Source: Paractinoplanes rishiriensis
GTDB lineage: Bacteria; Actinomycetota; Actinomycetes; Mycobacteriales; Micromonosporaceae
Direction of reading: 5' to 3'
DNA length: 64,000 nucleotides
NCBI RefSeq assembly: GCF_016862375.1
Contig: NZ_BOMV01000077.1
Span: forward strand, 124,001 to 188,000
The notes under the pieces are model-generated. The model saw only the letters and a list, made by a program, of their open reading frames with translations, was not told the origin of the DNA and did no database searches. Shown here piece by piece: positions 14,958-23,359 of this stretch (its first letter is position 1; each line of letters begins with the position of its first letter). Both the position numbers and the translations under genes were made by a program.

Positions 14958-16082
14958 ATGCTCGACCACCTGCTGGCGCTGATCTCCTCGCCGTGGCTCT
15001 ATGTGATCGTCTTCGCCGCGGTGGCGGCCGACGGATTCCTTCCCGTGGTGCCGTCCGAGACCCTGGTGATCGGGCTGGGCGCGCTGTCGGTGACCGGCTC
15101 GCCGGACCTGCTGCCGCTGGCCGCGGCGGCGGTGGCCGGCGGCATGGCCGGCGACCGGATCACCTATCAGGTGGGCCGGAAGCTGGTGGGCCGGAAGTGG
15201 CGGCCCGGCAAGCTCGCCGGAGCCCGGGTGCGGGCCGAACGGGCGCTGCTCCGGCACGGCGGCCTCGCGATCCTGGTCGGCCGGTTCCTCCCGTACGGGC
15301 GCACCGCGACCGCCTTGACGGCCGGGTCGGTGTCCCTGCCGCTGGGCCGGTTCCGGCTGTTCACCGGGCTGGCCGGCGCGGCCTGGGCGGCTTACGCGAT
15401 CGGACTGGGCCGGCTGGGCGGCGCGACCTTCGCGGATTCGCCCCTGCTGGGCGCCGGCTGCGGCGTGCTGTTCGGCCTGATCCTGGGGTCAGGGAGTGAA
15501 GTCCTCCATCACCTGCGCCGCCGGGCCGCCGTTCCAGTACGCGGTGATCACCGAGGCGTGACCGGCGCTGGCCAGCCGGACCACGACGATCGTGTCGCTG
15601 CGCCGGACCGCGCTGACCACGTAGCCGGGCAGCGGGTCGGCGTCCACCACGTCGACCCGGGTGGACGAGTAGGCGACCATGATGCTGCCGCCGTCGGCCG
15701 GCACCCGGTAGCGCGGGCGGCGATCCACCGTCGGGGCCGGCGACGGGGCGGACGGGGACGCCGACGGGGTCGGCCGGGTGGTCGGCGTCCGGGTGCGCGG
15801 CGGGCTCGCGGGGGTGCGGCTCGGCTTGGCCTTCGACGTCGCGGGAGCCGCGCGGGTCGGCGTGGTGGCCGGTGGGGTCGGCTCCTGGAGGCCGAAGCGG
15901 AGTTCGGTGTAGCGCCGGTTGGCGTCGATCGCCACCGGTGGGTCGGCGGTCAGCGCGGGGGCCACGCCGAGGCGCACGCCGAGCGACGTTACAGTGACAG
16001 CCGTGATTGTCACGCTGAGCCATGCAGCGACGTATTTCCAGCTCCGGCCCATGGTCTCATTCTTCCTCAGCGCTACGGTTGA
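14958..16082 (+). CDS. DedA family membrane protein with an abnormal 3' read-through
   Basis: Residues 1-190 are a normal DedA (SNARE-associated/VTT) protein: LYVIVFAAVAADGFLPVVPS, GDRITYQVGRKLVGRKW, LVGRFLPYGRTATALTAGSVS, and a last helix ending LHHLRRR near base 15527. DedA proteins act in membrane lipid scrambling and transport. Normally the gene would stop there, but the frame stays open to TGA 16080-16082, adding about 185 arginine/glycine-rich residues that are simply antisense to the convergent gene at 15489-16052. The extra tail is unlikely to be a folded domain. A lost stop codon or a small sequence error near 15490-15530 would explain it; in another frame a TGA sits at 15497-15499. 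The family call is firm, the 3' end is not. Confidence 0.7.
   Translation: MLDHLLALISSPWLYVIVFAAVAADGFLPVVPSETLVIGLGALSVTGSPDLLPLAAAAVAGGMAGDRITYQVGRKLVGRKWRPGKLAGARVRAERALLRHGGLAILVGRFLPYGRTATALTAGSVSLPLGRFRLFTGLAGAAWAAYAIGLGRLGGATFADSPLLGAGCGVLFGLILGSGSEVLHHLRRRAAVPVRGDHRGVTGAGQPDHDDRVAAPDRADHVAGQRVGVHHVDPGGRVGDHDAAAVGRHPVARAAIHRRGRRRGGRGRRRGRPGGRRPGARRARGGAARLGLRRRGSRAGRRGGRWGRLLEAEAEFGVAPVGVDRHRWVGGQRGGHAEAHAERRYSDSRDCHAEPCSDVFPAPAHGLILPQRYG
15489..16052 (-). CDS. Membrane-anchored hypothetical protein with Pro/Thr-rich stalk
   Basis: The 187-residue protein has an uncleaved-looking N-terminal membrane anchor (WKYVAAWLSVTITAVTVTSLG), a short extracytoplasmic segment, a long Pro/Thr/Ser/Ala-rich stalk (about residues 60-110) and a compact C-terminal domain of about 75 residues (YRVPADGGSIMVAYSSTRVD, then VVVRLASAGHASVITAYWNG). 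I do not recognise the domain. Its 3' end is antisense to the end of the DedA gene, and its start lies 34 bases from the divergent response regulator. A cell-surface role is all that can be inferred. Confidence 0.65.
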   Translation of the reverse strand: MGRSWKYVAAWLSVTITAVTVTSLGVRLGVAPALTADPPVAIDANRRYTELRFGLQEPTPPATTPTRAAPATSKAKPSRTPASPPRTRTPTTRPTPSASPSAPSPAPTVDRRPRYRVPADGGSIMVAYSSTRVDVVDADPLPGYVVSAVRRSDTIVVVRLASAGHASVITAYWNGGPAAQVMEDFTP

Positions 16083-16085
16083 TTG

Positions 16086-16769
16086 ATGTCGCGAGTGTTG
16101 GTGATCGAGGACGACGCGGATGTACGGGATGCTCTCGGCCGATTACTGAACGCTTCCGGCCACGTGGTCCGGTTGTGCGAGCGGGCCCTCGACGGGCTGC
16201 GCGACGCGGCCCAGTGGGAGCCCGACGTCGTCGTCCTCGACCTGGGTCTGCCCGACCTGGACGGCGCCACCGTGCTCCGGCGGATCCGGGTCGTCTCGCA
16301 GGTGCCGATCGTGGTCGCGACGGCGCGCGAGGGTGAGTCCGAGATGATCCGGCTGCTGCGGGCCGGCGCGGACGACTATGTGGTCAAGCCGTACTCGGCG
16401 GAGCAGATCGAGGCCCGGATCGCGGCGGTGCTGCGGCGCGGCGGTGCGCCGCCGTCCCGGGTCATCACCGTGGGCGGGCTGACCCTGGACGCCGACGCGC
16501 GGGCCGCCTCGCTGGACGGCGTGCCGCTCCAGCTGTCCCGGCTCGAGTTCGACCTGCTGGCCTACCTGATGCAGCGGCCCGGCAAGGTGGTCAACCGCCG
16601 GCAGCTGCTCGCCGAGGTGTGGCCGGCCGAGAGCCGGTCGCTGGAGACGGTGGACGTGCACGTCACCTGGCTGCGCCGCAAGCTCGGGGAGCGGGCGGCG
16701 CAACCGCGCTACCTGCACACCGTCCGCGGCGTGGGGATTCAACTGTCGGCCCCCGCTGAAGAGGACTGA
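16086..16769 (+). CDS. OmpR/PhoB-type response regulator
   Basis: ATG 16086 gives MSRVLVIEDDADVRDALG. The receiver domain (1-115) has the acidic pair EDD, the phosphorylatable aspartate in VVVLDLGLPDLDG, the T/S switch in VVATAREGE and K in YVVKPY. The C-terminal winged helix is of the OmpR class (LSRLEFDLLAYLMQRPGKVV, and LRRKLGERAAQPRYLHTVRG). Its likely partner kinase is the convergent gene whose stop lies inside this gene's 3' end (16739). Target genes are unknown. Confidence 0.9.
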   Translation: MSRVLVIEDDADVRDALGRLLNASGHVVRLCERALDGLRDAAQWEPDVVVLDLGLPDLDGATVLRRIRVVSQVPIVVATAREGESEMIRLLRAGADDYVVKPYSAEQIEARIAAVLRRGGAPPSRVITVGGLTLDADARAASLDGVPLQLSRLEFDLLAYLMQRPGKVVNRRQLLAEVWPAESRSLETVDVHVTWLRRKLGERAAQPRYLHTVRGVGIQLSAPAEED

Positions 16770-18046
16770 ACCACCCGCATCGACAGGGTCACCCGGGCCC
16801 CGCCCAGGTCGCTGCGGTCGATCGTGAGCTCCCCGCCGGAGTCCTCGGCGAGCCGCCGGGCGATGTCCAGCCCGATCCCGGTCGAGTCGGCACCGCTGAC
16901 GCCCCGGGCCAGCGCCGCCGCCGGATCGGCGAAGCCCGGGCCGGCGTCCTCCACCACGACCTCGGCCAGTTCGCCGGCCTGCCGCACGGTCACCCGGCAC
17001 GCGGCCTCGTCGGTGCTGTGGTGGAACACGTTGCCGAGCAGCACGTCCAGCGCCTCGCCGACGACCGAGAAGGCGGCCGGCACCACGATCCCCGCCGGCG
17101 GCGGATCGGCCTGCCAGGGGCGGCCCTGATCCTCGGCGAGTGCGCCCCAGAACGCGGTCCGGTCGCGTACCACCTCACCCAGGTCGCACTGCAGCCGCGG
17201 CCGCGCCGCCAGCGGCCGGCTGGCCTCGGTCACCACCGCGTTGATCTCCTGCTCCAGCCGGTCGACCACACGTAGTTGCCGGTCCCGGTCGTCGCCGGCC
17301 GGCATCGCCTCGGCGTTCAGGCGCAGCGCGGTGAGCGGCACCCGCAGCCGGTGCGACAGGTTGCCGGCCAGCTCGCGCTCGGCGGCCAGCAGCTCGACGA
17401 ACCGGTCGGCGAGCAGGTTGAGCGCGGTGCCGACCTCCTCGATCTCGCTGGGACCGCTGGGCCGGGTGCGGGCGTGCAGCCGGCCCGCACCCAGGCTGGT
17501 GGCGGTGCGGGCCAGGTCGCGGGTGGAGCGCACCACCCGGGCGGCCAGGCGGTCGGCGAGGAAGGCGCACATCGCGATCAGGACCAGGGCCACCAGCACC
17601 AGGACCACCAGGGCGGTGCCTACCCCGGACCGCAGCATGGTCGCCGGCACATAGACCTCGATGACCGCGATCAGGCCCTTGGGCAGGGCGACCGGTCGCA
17701 GGTAGACCCGGCCGCCGGGTACGTCCGCGGTGCCGGCGACCTGCTCCTCGCGTACCCGGGAAATTGACTCGGAGCCGGCGCGGGAGGCACCCACCGTGCC
17801 CAACTCGGGCAGATGGGCGCCGATCCGGCCCTGCCGGCCGGCGTCGGTGCTCATGATCGAACTCAGCACCAGCTCGCGGTCGGTGGAGACCACCACGACG
17901 GGGGAGAGGCCCAGGGCCTGCCGCTCGGCCTCGCGGAGCGCGCGGTCCTGCGCCGCCGTGACGACCAGCATGCCCAGCGGGATGCAGAACGCCAGCGCCA
18001 CCAGCGTGGTGACGGCGAGGGCGACCAGAACGTAGCTGCGTCTCAT
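16739..18046 (-). CDS. Membrane sensor histidine kinase
   Basis: Starting at ATG 18046 (MRRSYVLVALAVTTLVALAF) the 435-residue kinase has two membrane helices flanking an extracytoplasmic loop of about 100 residues (the second is VVLVLVALVLIAMCAFLADR), a HAMP domain, an H-box NLSHRLRVPLTALRL with the phospho-acceptor histidine, an N-box (LLGNVFHHS), and G-boxes DAGPGFAD and GIGLDIARRLAEDSGG. It is the evident partner of the response regulator, but the two genes are tail to tail and share 31 bases (16739-16769), so they cannot be one transcript. The loop ligand is unknown. Confidence 0.88.
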   Translation of the reverse strand: MRRSYVLVALAVTTLVALAFCIPLGMLVVTAAQDRALREAERQALGLSPVVVVSTDRELVLSSIMSTDAGRQGRIGAHLPELGTVGASRAGSESISRVREEQVAGTADVPGGRVYLRPVALPKGLIAVIEVYVPATMLRSGVGTALVVLVLVALVLIAMCAFLADRLAARVVRSTRDLARTATSLGAGRLHARTRPSGPSEIEEVGTALNLLADRFVELLAAERELAGNLSHRLRVPLTALRLNAEAMPAGDDRDRQLRVVDRLEQEINAVVTEASRPLAARPRLQCDLGEVVRDRTAFWGALAEDQGRPWQADPPPAGIVVPAAFSVVGEALDVLLGNVFHHSTDEAACRVTVRQAGELAEVVVEDAGPGFADPAAALARGVSGADSTGIGLDIARRLAEDSGGELTIDRSDLGGARVTLSMRVVQSSSAGADS

Positions 18047-18093
18047 CCCGATCCGTCCGGCCGGCGAAAAGCTGGGTTGCGACGATAGCCGCT

Positions 18094-18133
18094 CGCGGCG
18101 TGCGGACGCCATGGTCAGCGCCCGCACGCCGCG
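18094..18133. terminator. Stem-loop downstream of the M4-M28 protease gene
   Basis: CGCGGCGTGCGG (18094-18105) pairs perfectly with CCGCACGCCGCG (18122-18133) across a 16-base loop. It lies 20 bases beyond the stop of the minus-strand protease gene and upstream of the kinase start, so it probably ends the protease transcript. Confidence 0.6.
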
Positions 18134-18152
18134 GCGGGAAGGGTCCAGCCGG

Positions 18153-21077
18153 TCAGAACGTCAGACCCCATGAGCGGAGTGTTCCGGTATCGCCGGAGCG
18201 GAGGTCACGGACGCGCAGCCGCCATGTTCCGGTGGCTTGCGCGGCCGAGGCGTCGACGGTCGCGGTCAGCTTCACGTCGTCGCCGCGGTCGAACCGGTTG
18301 GCCTTCTTGACACCGAACTCAGTGCCGTCCGGAGCAATCAGGTGGATTTCGAGGTCACCGCGGTAGCCGTGGGTGATGTCCACGTCCACCTTCAGCGAGG
18401 CAGGTGCGGCACCCGTGCTCTGCACGGTGATCGGGGACTCGATCGCGGCCCGGTCGCGGATCACGAACGCCGCGCTGTTCGCCAGCCGGGTGCCCTTGAC
18501 CGTCGCCGGCTCGACGCCGGTCAGTTCCCAGGCCGCGTACGCCGCCACGTCGGTGTGCGTGTCGAGCGCCGCGGCGCTGACGTTGGACCGGCCGTCGCAG
18601 CTCTTGTGGTAGCACGGGTCGTACGGCTGCCCGGCCCTGCCGTTCCACCGGGCGGCCTCGGCCGCGCTCATCGTCGCGGCCAGGCTGAGCGCCGCGGTGC
18701 CGCCGGTCGGGATGCCGGCCGCCTTGAACGACGCGTGGTCCGACCGGTTGTTGATGTTGACGTTCGCCGACTGGATGTTCTCGGCCGTGAAGCCGGCCCG
18801 TAGCGCGGCGGCGATCGCGGTGCCCCGGGTGTCGTCGTTGTAGACGAAATAGCCCGGGTTGATCGAGCCGATCATGTCGAAGTTGAGATACCCGGTGATC
18901 TTCGCCCGCTCCGCGGAGGACAACGAGGCCACGTACGCCTTCGACCCGACCAGACCCCGCTCCTCGGCGCCCCACCAGCCGAACCGGATGGCCTTGTCGC
19001 CGGTGGCACCGGTGCTCGCGTAGGCGAGCGCCACCTCGAGGATGCCGGCCGAACCGGTCGCGTTGTCGTTGATGCCGGCACCCGCTGCGACGCTGTCCAG
19101 GTGGGCGCCGAGCATGACGACCTGGTTGGGGTCGCCCCGGCCGGGCAGATCGGCGATCAGGTTGAGGCCGGTCGTGCCGCCGCTGGTGAACTGCTGGATC
19201 CGGGTGGTGTACCCGGCCGCGTCCAGCCTGCCCTTCACGTAGTCGATCGAGGCCCGGTACCCGGTGCTGCCGTGCGCCCGGTTACCGCCGTTCGCCGCGG
19301 CGATCCGGGCGAACTCGTCCAGGTGGGCGTTGATCTTCGCGACGTCGATGTCCGGGACGGCCTGATCGGTCGGCGCCGGGGTGCTGGTGGACGGCGACGG
19401 GGTGCTGGTGGACGGCGACGGGGCGGGCTGCGACGGGATGCTGCTGGTGCTCGGCGTCGGGGCCGGGCTCGGCGGCGGCGCGCTGCAAGCCGGATCACCC
19501 TGCGCGGGAACGCTCACCGCGTCCCAGGCGGCCTTGATCGCGTTGAACTCCGTGCAGCTGCCCGGGTGCAGGTCGAGCGTGGCGGCGAGGGTGGCCGCCC
19601 GGGCCCGGCTGTAGGTCCAGCCGGACGTCTTGCGCAGCAGCGCGTGGTAGAAGATCTCGCCGGCCGCCCATAGGCCGATCCCGGTGACCTGGCTGTTGTT
19701 ACAGGTCGGGCTGGCCGGCTTGCCGGCCGGCGCGGAACCCTCGGCGGCCAGGTAGAACCAGTGGTTCAGCGGTCCGGCGGCCGAGTGCACCTCGGTGGTC
19801 GGGATCCGGGTGGACCAGCAGTTCGGGTCGCCGGCCCGGGACGGGTCGAACATGTTCCGGATCGGTCCGCTGCCGGCCAGGTTGACCTCCTCGCCGACCA
19901 GGTAGTCCGGCGGGTCGTTCGGGTTGGCGGCGAAGTGCTCGGCCAGCGTGCCGAAGATGTCACCGGTCGCCTCGTTCAGGCCGCCGGTCTCGTTCGTGGT
20001 GCCCCGGCTGCCGCCCGGCGTGTGGCAGAAGACGCCGTGGCCCAGTTCGTGCGCCACCACGTCGACCGAGTTGACCTGCCGCGCGCTGTCGCTGGTGCGG
20101 CCGTACTTGGTCTGGTCGCGGCTGGCGTCACCGCTGCCGGCACAGCTGTAGAAGGCATTGACCTGATTCAAACCCACAAACATGGAGGCCGTACGCCCCT
20201 GGCCGTCAATGCCGTTGCGGTTGAACTTCTCGCGCAGCATGTCCCACATGACGCCGCCGCCGTACTGGGTGTCGACCGCCCCGGTCGCCGGGTCGTTGCC
20301 GACGCCGTTGCCCCACCGGTCGTCGGCGTCGGTGAACACCTGGCCGGTCCGGTCGTTGAGCGTCCGCATGCCGCCCCGGGCGGGGTCGCGCATCTCGAAC
20401 GCGCCCGCGCTGCCGGTGGTGCCGATCTGCACCTCGCCCGCGTAGTGCCCGGTGCCGGTGCCGGCCGCGATCTCGTCCCACGAGCCGGCGTTCTCGCCGG
20501 TGACCGCGTCGACGTAGACGTGCGCGCGGCTCGGGTGGCCGTCGTGCTCGCCCTCGGCAACGACCTCCCAGACCAGCTTGCCGCCGTCCTCGGCGATCAC
20601 GCCGAGCTTCGGTGTGCCCACCACTGTGCCTTCGCGGCCACGCAGCGCGAGGGTCGTCGCCCGGCTCTCGCTGATCTTCGCCTCGGTCGGCGCCTTGATC
20701 GGCACCAGCCCCGCGGCGTTGGTTCCGCGCACCTTGCCCGCGCTGTCGGTCACCACGACCAGGTCACCACCGACAAAAACCGGAAGATTCCGGTACGCCC
20801 TGGCGTAGCTGACGTAGTTGAGCCCGCGTTGCGTGGCGCTGACCGCCTGCCGGGTGAGCGTCTCGCCCGGCGACTTCCTGAACCCGGTCGACTCCCCGGT
20901 CACGTACTGGTCGGCGGACGCCACGGCCACCGCCGCACCGCCGTCGGACGCGTCCGGCTGTGGCACCGGCCCGGCCGACGAGTACCCGGCGGTGACCGCC
21001 GCACCCGCACCGAGCGCAACGAGCGTGACGCTGCTGAGCGTGACGACCCGCAGTGCCGTTCTCCTGGAACGCCTCAA
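18153..21077 (-). CDS. Secreted dual metallopeptidase: M4 thermolysin-like + M28 + P-domain
   Basis: The preferred start is TTG at 21077, preceded at five bases by GGAGG within GGGGAGGAA (21081-21089), giving an RRSRRTALRVV signal peptide; an in-frame ATG at 21107 lacks a ribosome site. Domains of the 974-residue product: FTP/PepSY-type propeptide (about 45-200); M4 catalytic domain with HELGH (about 342-346), NEATGD (about 367) and LNHWFYL; a Pro/Ser/Thr linker; an M28 aminopeptidase-like domain with GAHLDSV (about 659), NDNATGSAG, GAEERGLVGS and NFDMIGS metal ligands; and a C-terminal P-domain (about 876-974, HGYRGDLEIHLIAPDG). Both zinc sites look intact. An endopeptidase fused to an exopeptidase could process protein to amino acids on one chain. 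Divergent from the CE2 esterase. Confidence 0.88.
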   Translation of the reverse strand: MRRSRRTALRVVTLSSVTLVALGAGAAVTAGYSSAGPVPQPDASDGGAAVAVASADQYVTGESTGFRKSPGETLTRQAVSATQRGLNYVSYARAYRNLPVFVGGDLVVVTDSAGKVRGTNAAGLVPIKAPTEAKISESRATTLALRGREGTVVGTPKLGVIAEDGGKLVWEVVAEGEHDGHPSRAHVYVDAVTGENAGSWDEIAAGTGTGHYAGEVQIGTTGSAGAFEMRDPARGGMRTLNDRTGQVFTDADDRWGNGVGNDPATGAVDTQYGGGVMWDMLREKFNRNGIDGQGRTASMFVGLNQVNAFYSCAGSGDASRDQTKYGRTSDSARQVNSVDVVAHELGHGVFCHTPGGSRGTTNETGGLNEATGDIFGTLAEHFAANPNDPPDYLVGEEVNLAGSGPIRNMFDPSRAGDPNCWSTRIPTTEVHSAAGPLNHWFYLAAEGSAPAGKPASPTCNNSQVTGIGLWAAGEIFYHALLRKTSGWTYSRARAATLAATLDLHPGSCTEFNAIKAAWDAVSVPAQGDPACSAPPPSPAPTPSTSSIPSQPAPSPSTSTPSPSTSTPAPTDQAVPDIDVAKINAHLDEFARIAAANGGNRAHGSTGYRASIDYVKGRLDAAGYTTRIQQFTSGGTTGLNLIADLPGRGDPNQVVMLGAHLDSVAAGAGINDNATGSAGILEVALAYASTGATGDKAIRFGWWGAEERGLVGSKAYVASLSSAERAKITGYLNFDMIGSINPGYFVYNDDTRGTAIAAALRAGFTAENIQSANVNINNRSDHASFKAAGIPTGGTAALSLAATMSAAEAARWNGRAGQPYDPCYHKSCDGRSNVSAAALDTHTDVAAYAAWELTGVEPATVKGTRLANSAAFVIRDRAAIESPITVQSTGAAPASLKVDVDITHGYRGDLEIHLIAPDGTEFGVKKANRFDRGDDVKLTATVDASAAQATGTWRLRVRDLRSGDTGTLRSWGLTF

Positions 21078-21228
21078 AGGTTCCTCCCCAAGGCCATCGA
21101 TCTCCATGTGTGGATGGAGTCTCGCGGGGGGTTCCTTAAGAGCGCCGGAAGCCTTGCTATCGGACCGGTAACGACGGAGTATCTTAAGCCATCTAAGTTC
21201 TTCTATTGATCTCCTTGGGGAGCGCAAG

Positions 21229-22719
21229 ATGCGCCAAGTCCGTTCCCGACCAGCGGTCGCCGTCGCGGCGACCGTCGCCGTTGCCTCGGCGGTCGTGGTC
21301 ACCACCGCTCTGTCCGCACATGCCGCCGCCGGCTGCCGGGTCACCTACTCCGTGACCAGTCAGTGGCAGGGCGGTTTCGGTGCGAGCGTCGACGTCACCA
21401 ATCTCGGCGATCCGCTCACCAGCTGGCGGCTGACCTGGTCGTTCGGCGCCGGACAGACGATCACGCAGCTGTGGAACGGCACGGTGACCCAGTCCGGGGC
21501 CGCGGTGACCGTCGCCAACGCGGGCTGGAACGGCAACCTCGGCACCGGGCGGACCACCAACTTCGGCTTCGGCGGTACGTGGAACGGCGCCAACCCGGCC
21601 CCGTCCGCCTTTGCACTCAACGGGGTGGCGTGCACGGGCAGTTTGGACCCGACTCCTACCCCCTCAGCCTCTTCCAGCTCGACGCCGGCTCCCACGGCCG
21701 GGGTGCTCGACCAGGTCAGCACCGTCGGCCGGCTCAAGGTGGCCGGGACCGGGGTGCAGTTCACCTGGCCGGGCACGTACTTCGAGGGCCGTTTCCGGGG
21801 CACCGGCGTCGGACTGATCCTCAACGATTCGAACAACGACTATGCGGTGCAGGTCGACGGAAAGGTCGTCGCCACCCTGGTGCGCCCCGGTCAGACCACC
21901 TACTGGGTGCGTAACCTGGCCGCCGGCGACCACACGGTCCGGCTCGCGAAGCGCACCGAAAGCCCGTGGGCGGCCGGCGACTTCGGCGGCCTGGTGGCGG
22001 ACACCGGCGGTCAGATCCTGGCCAAGCCCGCCCCGCGTACCCGGCAGATCGAATTCATCGGCGACTCGTGGACCGCGGGCTACGGCAACATGTCGACCTC
22101 GCGCGACTGCAACAGCACCGGCGGCGTGGACCGCAACTCGAACGCCGACGCCACCTTCGGCGCGCTGACCGCCGCCGACCTGAACGCGGACTACCAGATC
22201 AACGCGTGGTCCGGTAAGGGCATGGTGCGCAACTACGGCGGCCAGGGCGCCGACCACTTCCGCACCTACTACGAGACGGACCTGCAGGCCCTCTACAACA
22301 GTTCGGTGTGGCCGGTGCCGACCACGTGGCGCCCGCAGGTAGTGGTAATCGGCTTGGGCATCAACGACTTCTCCACGGCCCTGACCTCCGGCGAGAAGTG
22401 GACGACGACCGAGCAGTTGGCCGCCGACTACCGCACCGCGTACCGCGATTTCATCGCCAAACTGCGAACCCGGTACGGCACCAACACGCACATCGTGCTC
22501 ACCTACCCTGACCTGTCCTACCAGACCACCGCCTTCGCCGACTCGGTCCGCCAGATCGTCACGGAATCCGGCGACGCCCGGCTCTCCTCTCTGTACTACG
22601 ACAACAACGCCCTGGGAATGGACCTGCTCGGCTGCGACTGGCACCCGTCCCAGCGAGACCACCAGATCCTCCGCGACGTGCTGAAGCAGCACCTAGCGAC
22701 CTTGCCGCTGACCTGGTGA
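21229..22719 (+). CDS. Secreted CBM2-linked carbohydrate esterase family 2
   Basis: ATG 21229 follows CTTGGGGAGCGCAAG. The 496-residue protein has a signal peptide (ending AHAAAG), a CBM2 cellulose-binding module (about 34-138: CRVTYSVTSQWQGGFGASVD, LTWSFGAGQ, NAGWNGNLG), a Thr/Pro/Ser linker, the CE2 N-terminal jelly-roll (YFEGRFRGTGVGLIL) and an SGNH esterase domain with GDSW (Ser280), GINDF and CDWHPS (D470, H472). CE2 enzymes remove acetyl groups from xylan, mannan or glucan, opening them for glycanases. It is monocistronic between a divergent protease and a strong terminator. Confidence 0.88.
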   Translation: MRQVRSRPAVAVAATVAVASAVVVTTALSAHAAAGCRVTYSVTSQWQGGFGASVDVTNLGDPLTSWRLTWSFGAGQTITQLWNGTVTQSGAAVTVANAGWNGNLGTGRTTNFGFGGTWNGANPAPSAFALNGVACTGSLDPTPTPSASSSSTPAPTAGVLDQVSTVGRLKVAGTGVQFTWPGTYFEGRFRGTGVGLILNDSNNDYAVQVDGKVVATLVRPGQTTYWVRNLAAGDHTVRLAKRTESPWAAGDFGGLVADTGGQILAKPAPRTRQIEFIGDSWTAGYGNMSTSRDCNSTGGVDRNSNADATFGALTAADLNADYQINAWSGKGMVRNYGGQGADHFRTYYETDLQALYNSSVWPVPTTWRPQVVVIGLGINDFSTALTSGEKWTTTEQLAADYRTAYRDFIAKLRTRYGTNTHIVLTYPDLSYQTTAFADSVRQIVTESGDARLSSLYYDNNALGMDLLGCDWHPSQRDHQILRDVLKQHLATLPLTW

Positions 22720-22723
22720 CGAT

Positions 22724-22762
22724 GCGGGTGGCCGGGCTCGTCCCGGCCACCCGCCGCTTTTT
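22724..22762 (+). terminator. Rho-independent terminator after the CE2 esterase gene
   Basis: GCGGGTGGCCGGG (22724-22736), a CTCGT loop and the exact complement CCCGGCCACCCGC (22742-22754) are followed by CGCTTTTT. A 13-bp perfect stem plus a T-run is a textbook intrinsic terminator, five bases after the stop. Confidence 0.9.
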
Positions 22763-23147
22763 CGGTCCGGCTTCGCCGCCGACTTCCGGCGTCGTGCCCC
22801 AGCAAGCTTCCAGATCTTGCCGACTTCCGGTCCCGCCGCGGCTATCCCGCCGCGGCTATCCCGCCGCGGCGGAGAGTCGACAAGATCGAGCCGCTGCGAT
22901 CGTCTTGGGTTGCGAGTTTGTCGATTTGCGGCGGATGGGGACGCAAACTCCACAAGATTCGTCGTGAGCTGCGGGCGGGCTCCACTTTACGAAGATCGAC
23001 GACTGGCGCCGCCTTCGCACTCGGCCCGGCGGCGTCTCGGGAAGCGGCCGGCCCCGAAGTCCCCGCCCAAGACCGCCGCCCAAGACCTTGCGGGCGGGTG
23101 GCTGGGCAGCCGCGGGCGGCTGGGTGGCACGACGTGGTGCACGCTGC
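22763..23147. other. Gene-free stretch with a short tandem repeat
   Basis: I see no credible gene here. At 22831-22871 the 14-base unit TCCCGCCGCGGCTA is repeated almost three times. GAGTTTG (22914-22920) and CAAACTC (22944-22950) form a 7-bp inverted repeat. Neither has an obvious role. Short open frames here have no ribosome sites and no recognisable protein pattern. Confidence 0.5.
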
Positions 23148-23219
23148 GTGTTAACGATAACACGGTGAAGCTTTAGCTATCTGCAGACGGCTTGACAGCG
23201 TAGATGTGAACGATAACAC
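23148..23219 (+). promoter_or_regulatory. Promoter with paired LacI-type operators for the GH43 operon
   Basis: Operator 1 is GTGTTA-ACGA-TAACAC (23148-23163), a perfect 6-bp inverted repeat. Operator 2 is ATGTGAACGATAACAC (23204-23219), differing at two of 16 positions. They lie 56 bases apart. Between them TTGACA (23192-23197) is a consensus -35 box, and TAACAC (23214-23219), 16 bases on and inside operator 2, is a plausible -10 box. Operator 2 thus covers the promoter core, while operator 1 would allow looping. This design fits repression by a LacI-type sugar regulator. The first GH43 start is at 23360 with GAGGAA upstream. Confidence 0.65.
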
Positions 23220-23359
23220 TGCTGCGAAACGTCGATCGAACACCATGGAAACCCTGTGGTAACCGCGGTCGGCTGCATGCGCCGCTGTGCCTGGACTTAC
23301 TCCCCCGAGGGCACCCCCACCCGTCCCCGGATCGCCCCCGTCCCGAGGAAGTGAGTCCC

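Noticed and set aside
21101..21228. Shared operator between the protease and CE2 genes based on CTTAAG and CTTGGGGAG repeats
   Set aside because: CTTGGGGAG in both directions is explained by the two ribosome sites, and CTTAAG is too short to call a regulator site.
22831..22871. Short tandem repeat as a CRISPR-like array
   Set aside because: Units of 14 bases are contiguous with no spacers, and there are no cas genes in the window.
23351..23359. GTG start nine bases upstream for the first GH43 gene
   Set aside because: It abuts the GAGGAA ribosome site with no spacing; ATG 23360 has proper spacing and starts a normal signal peptide.
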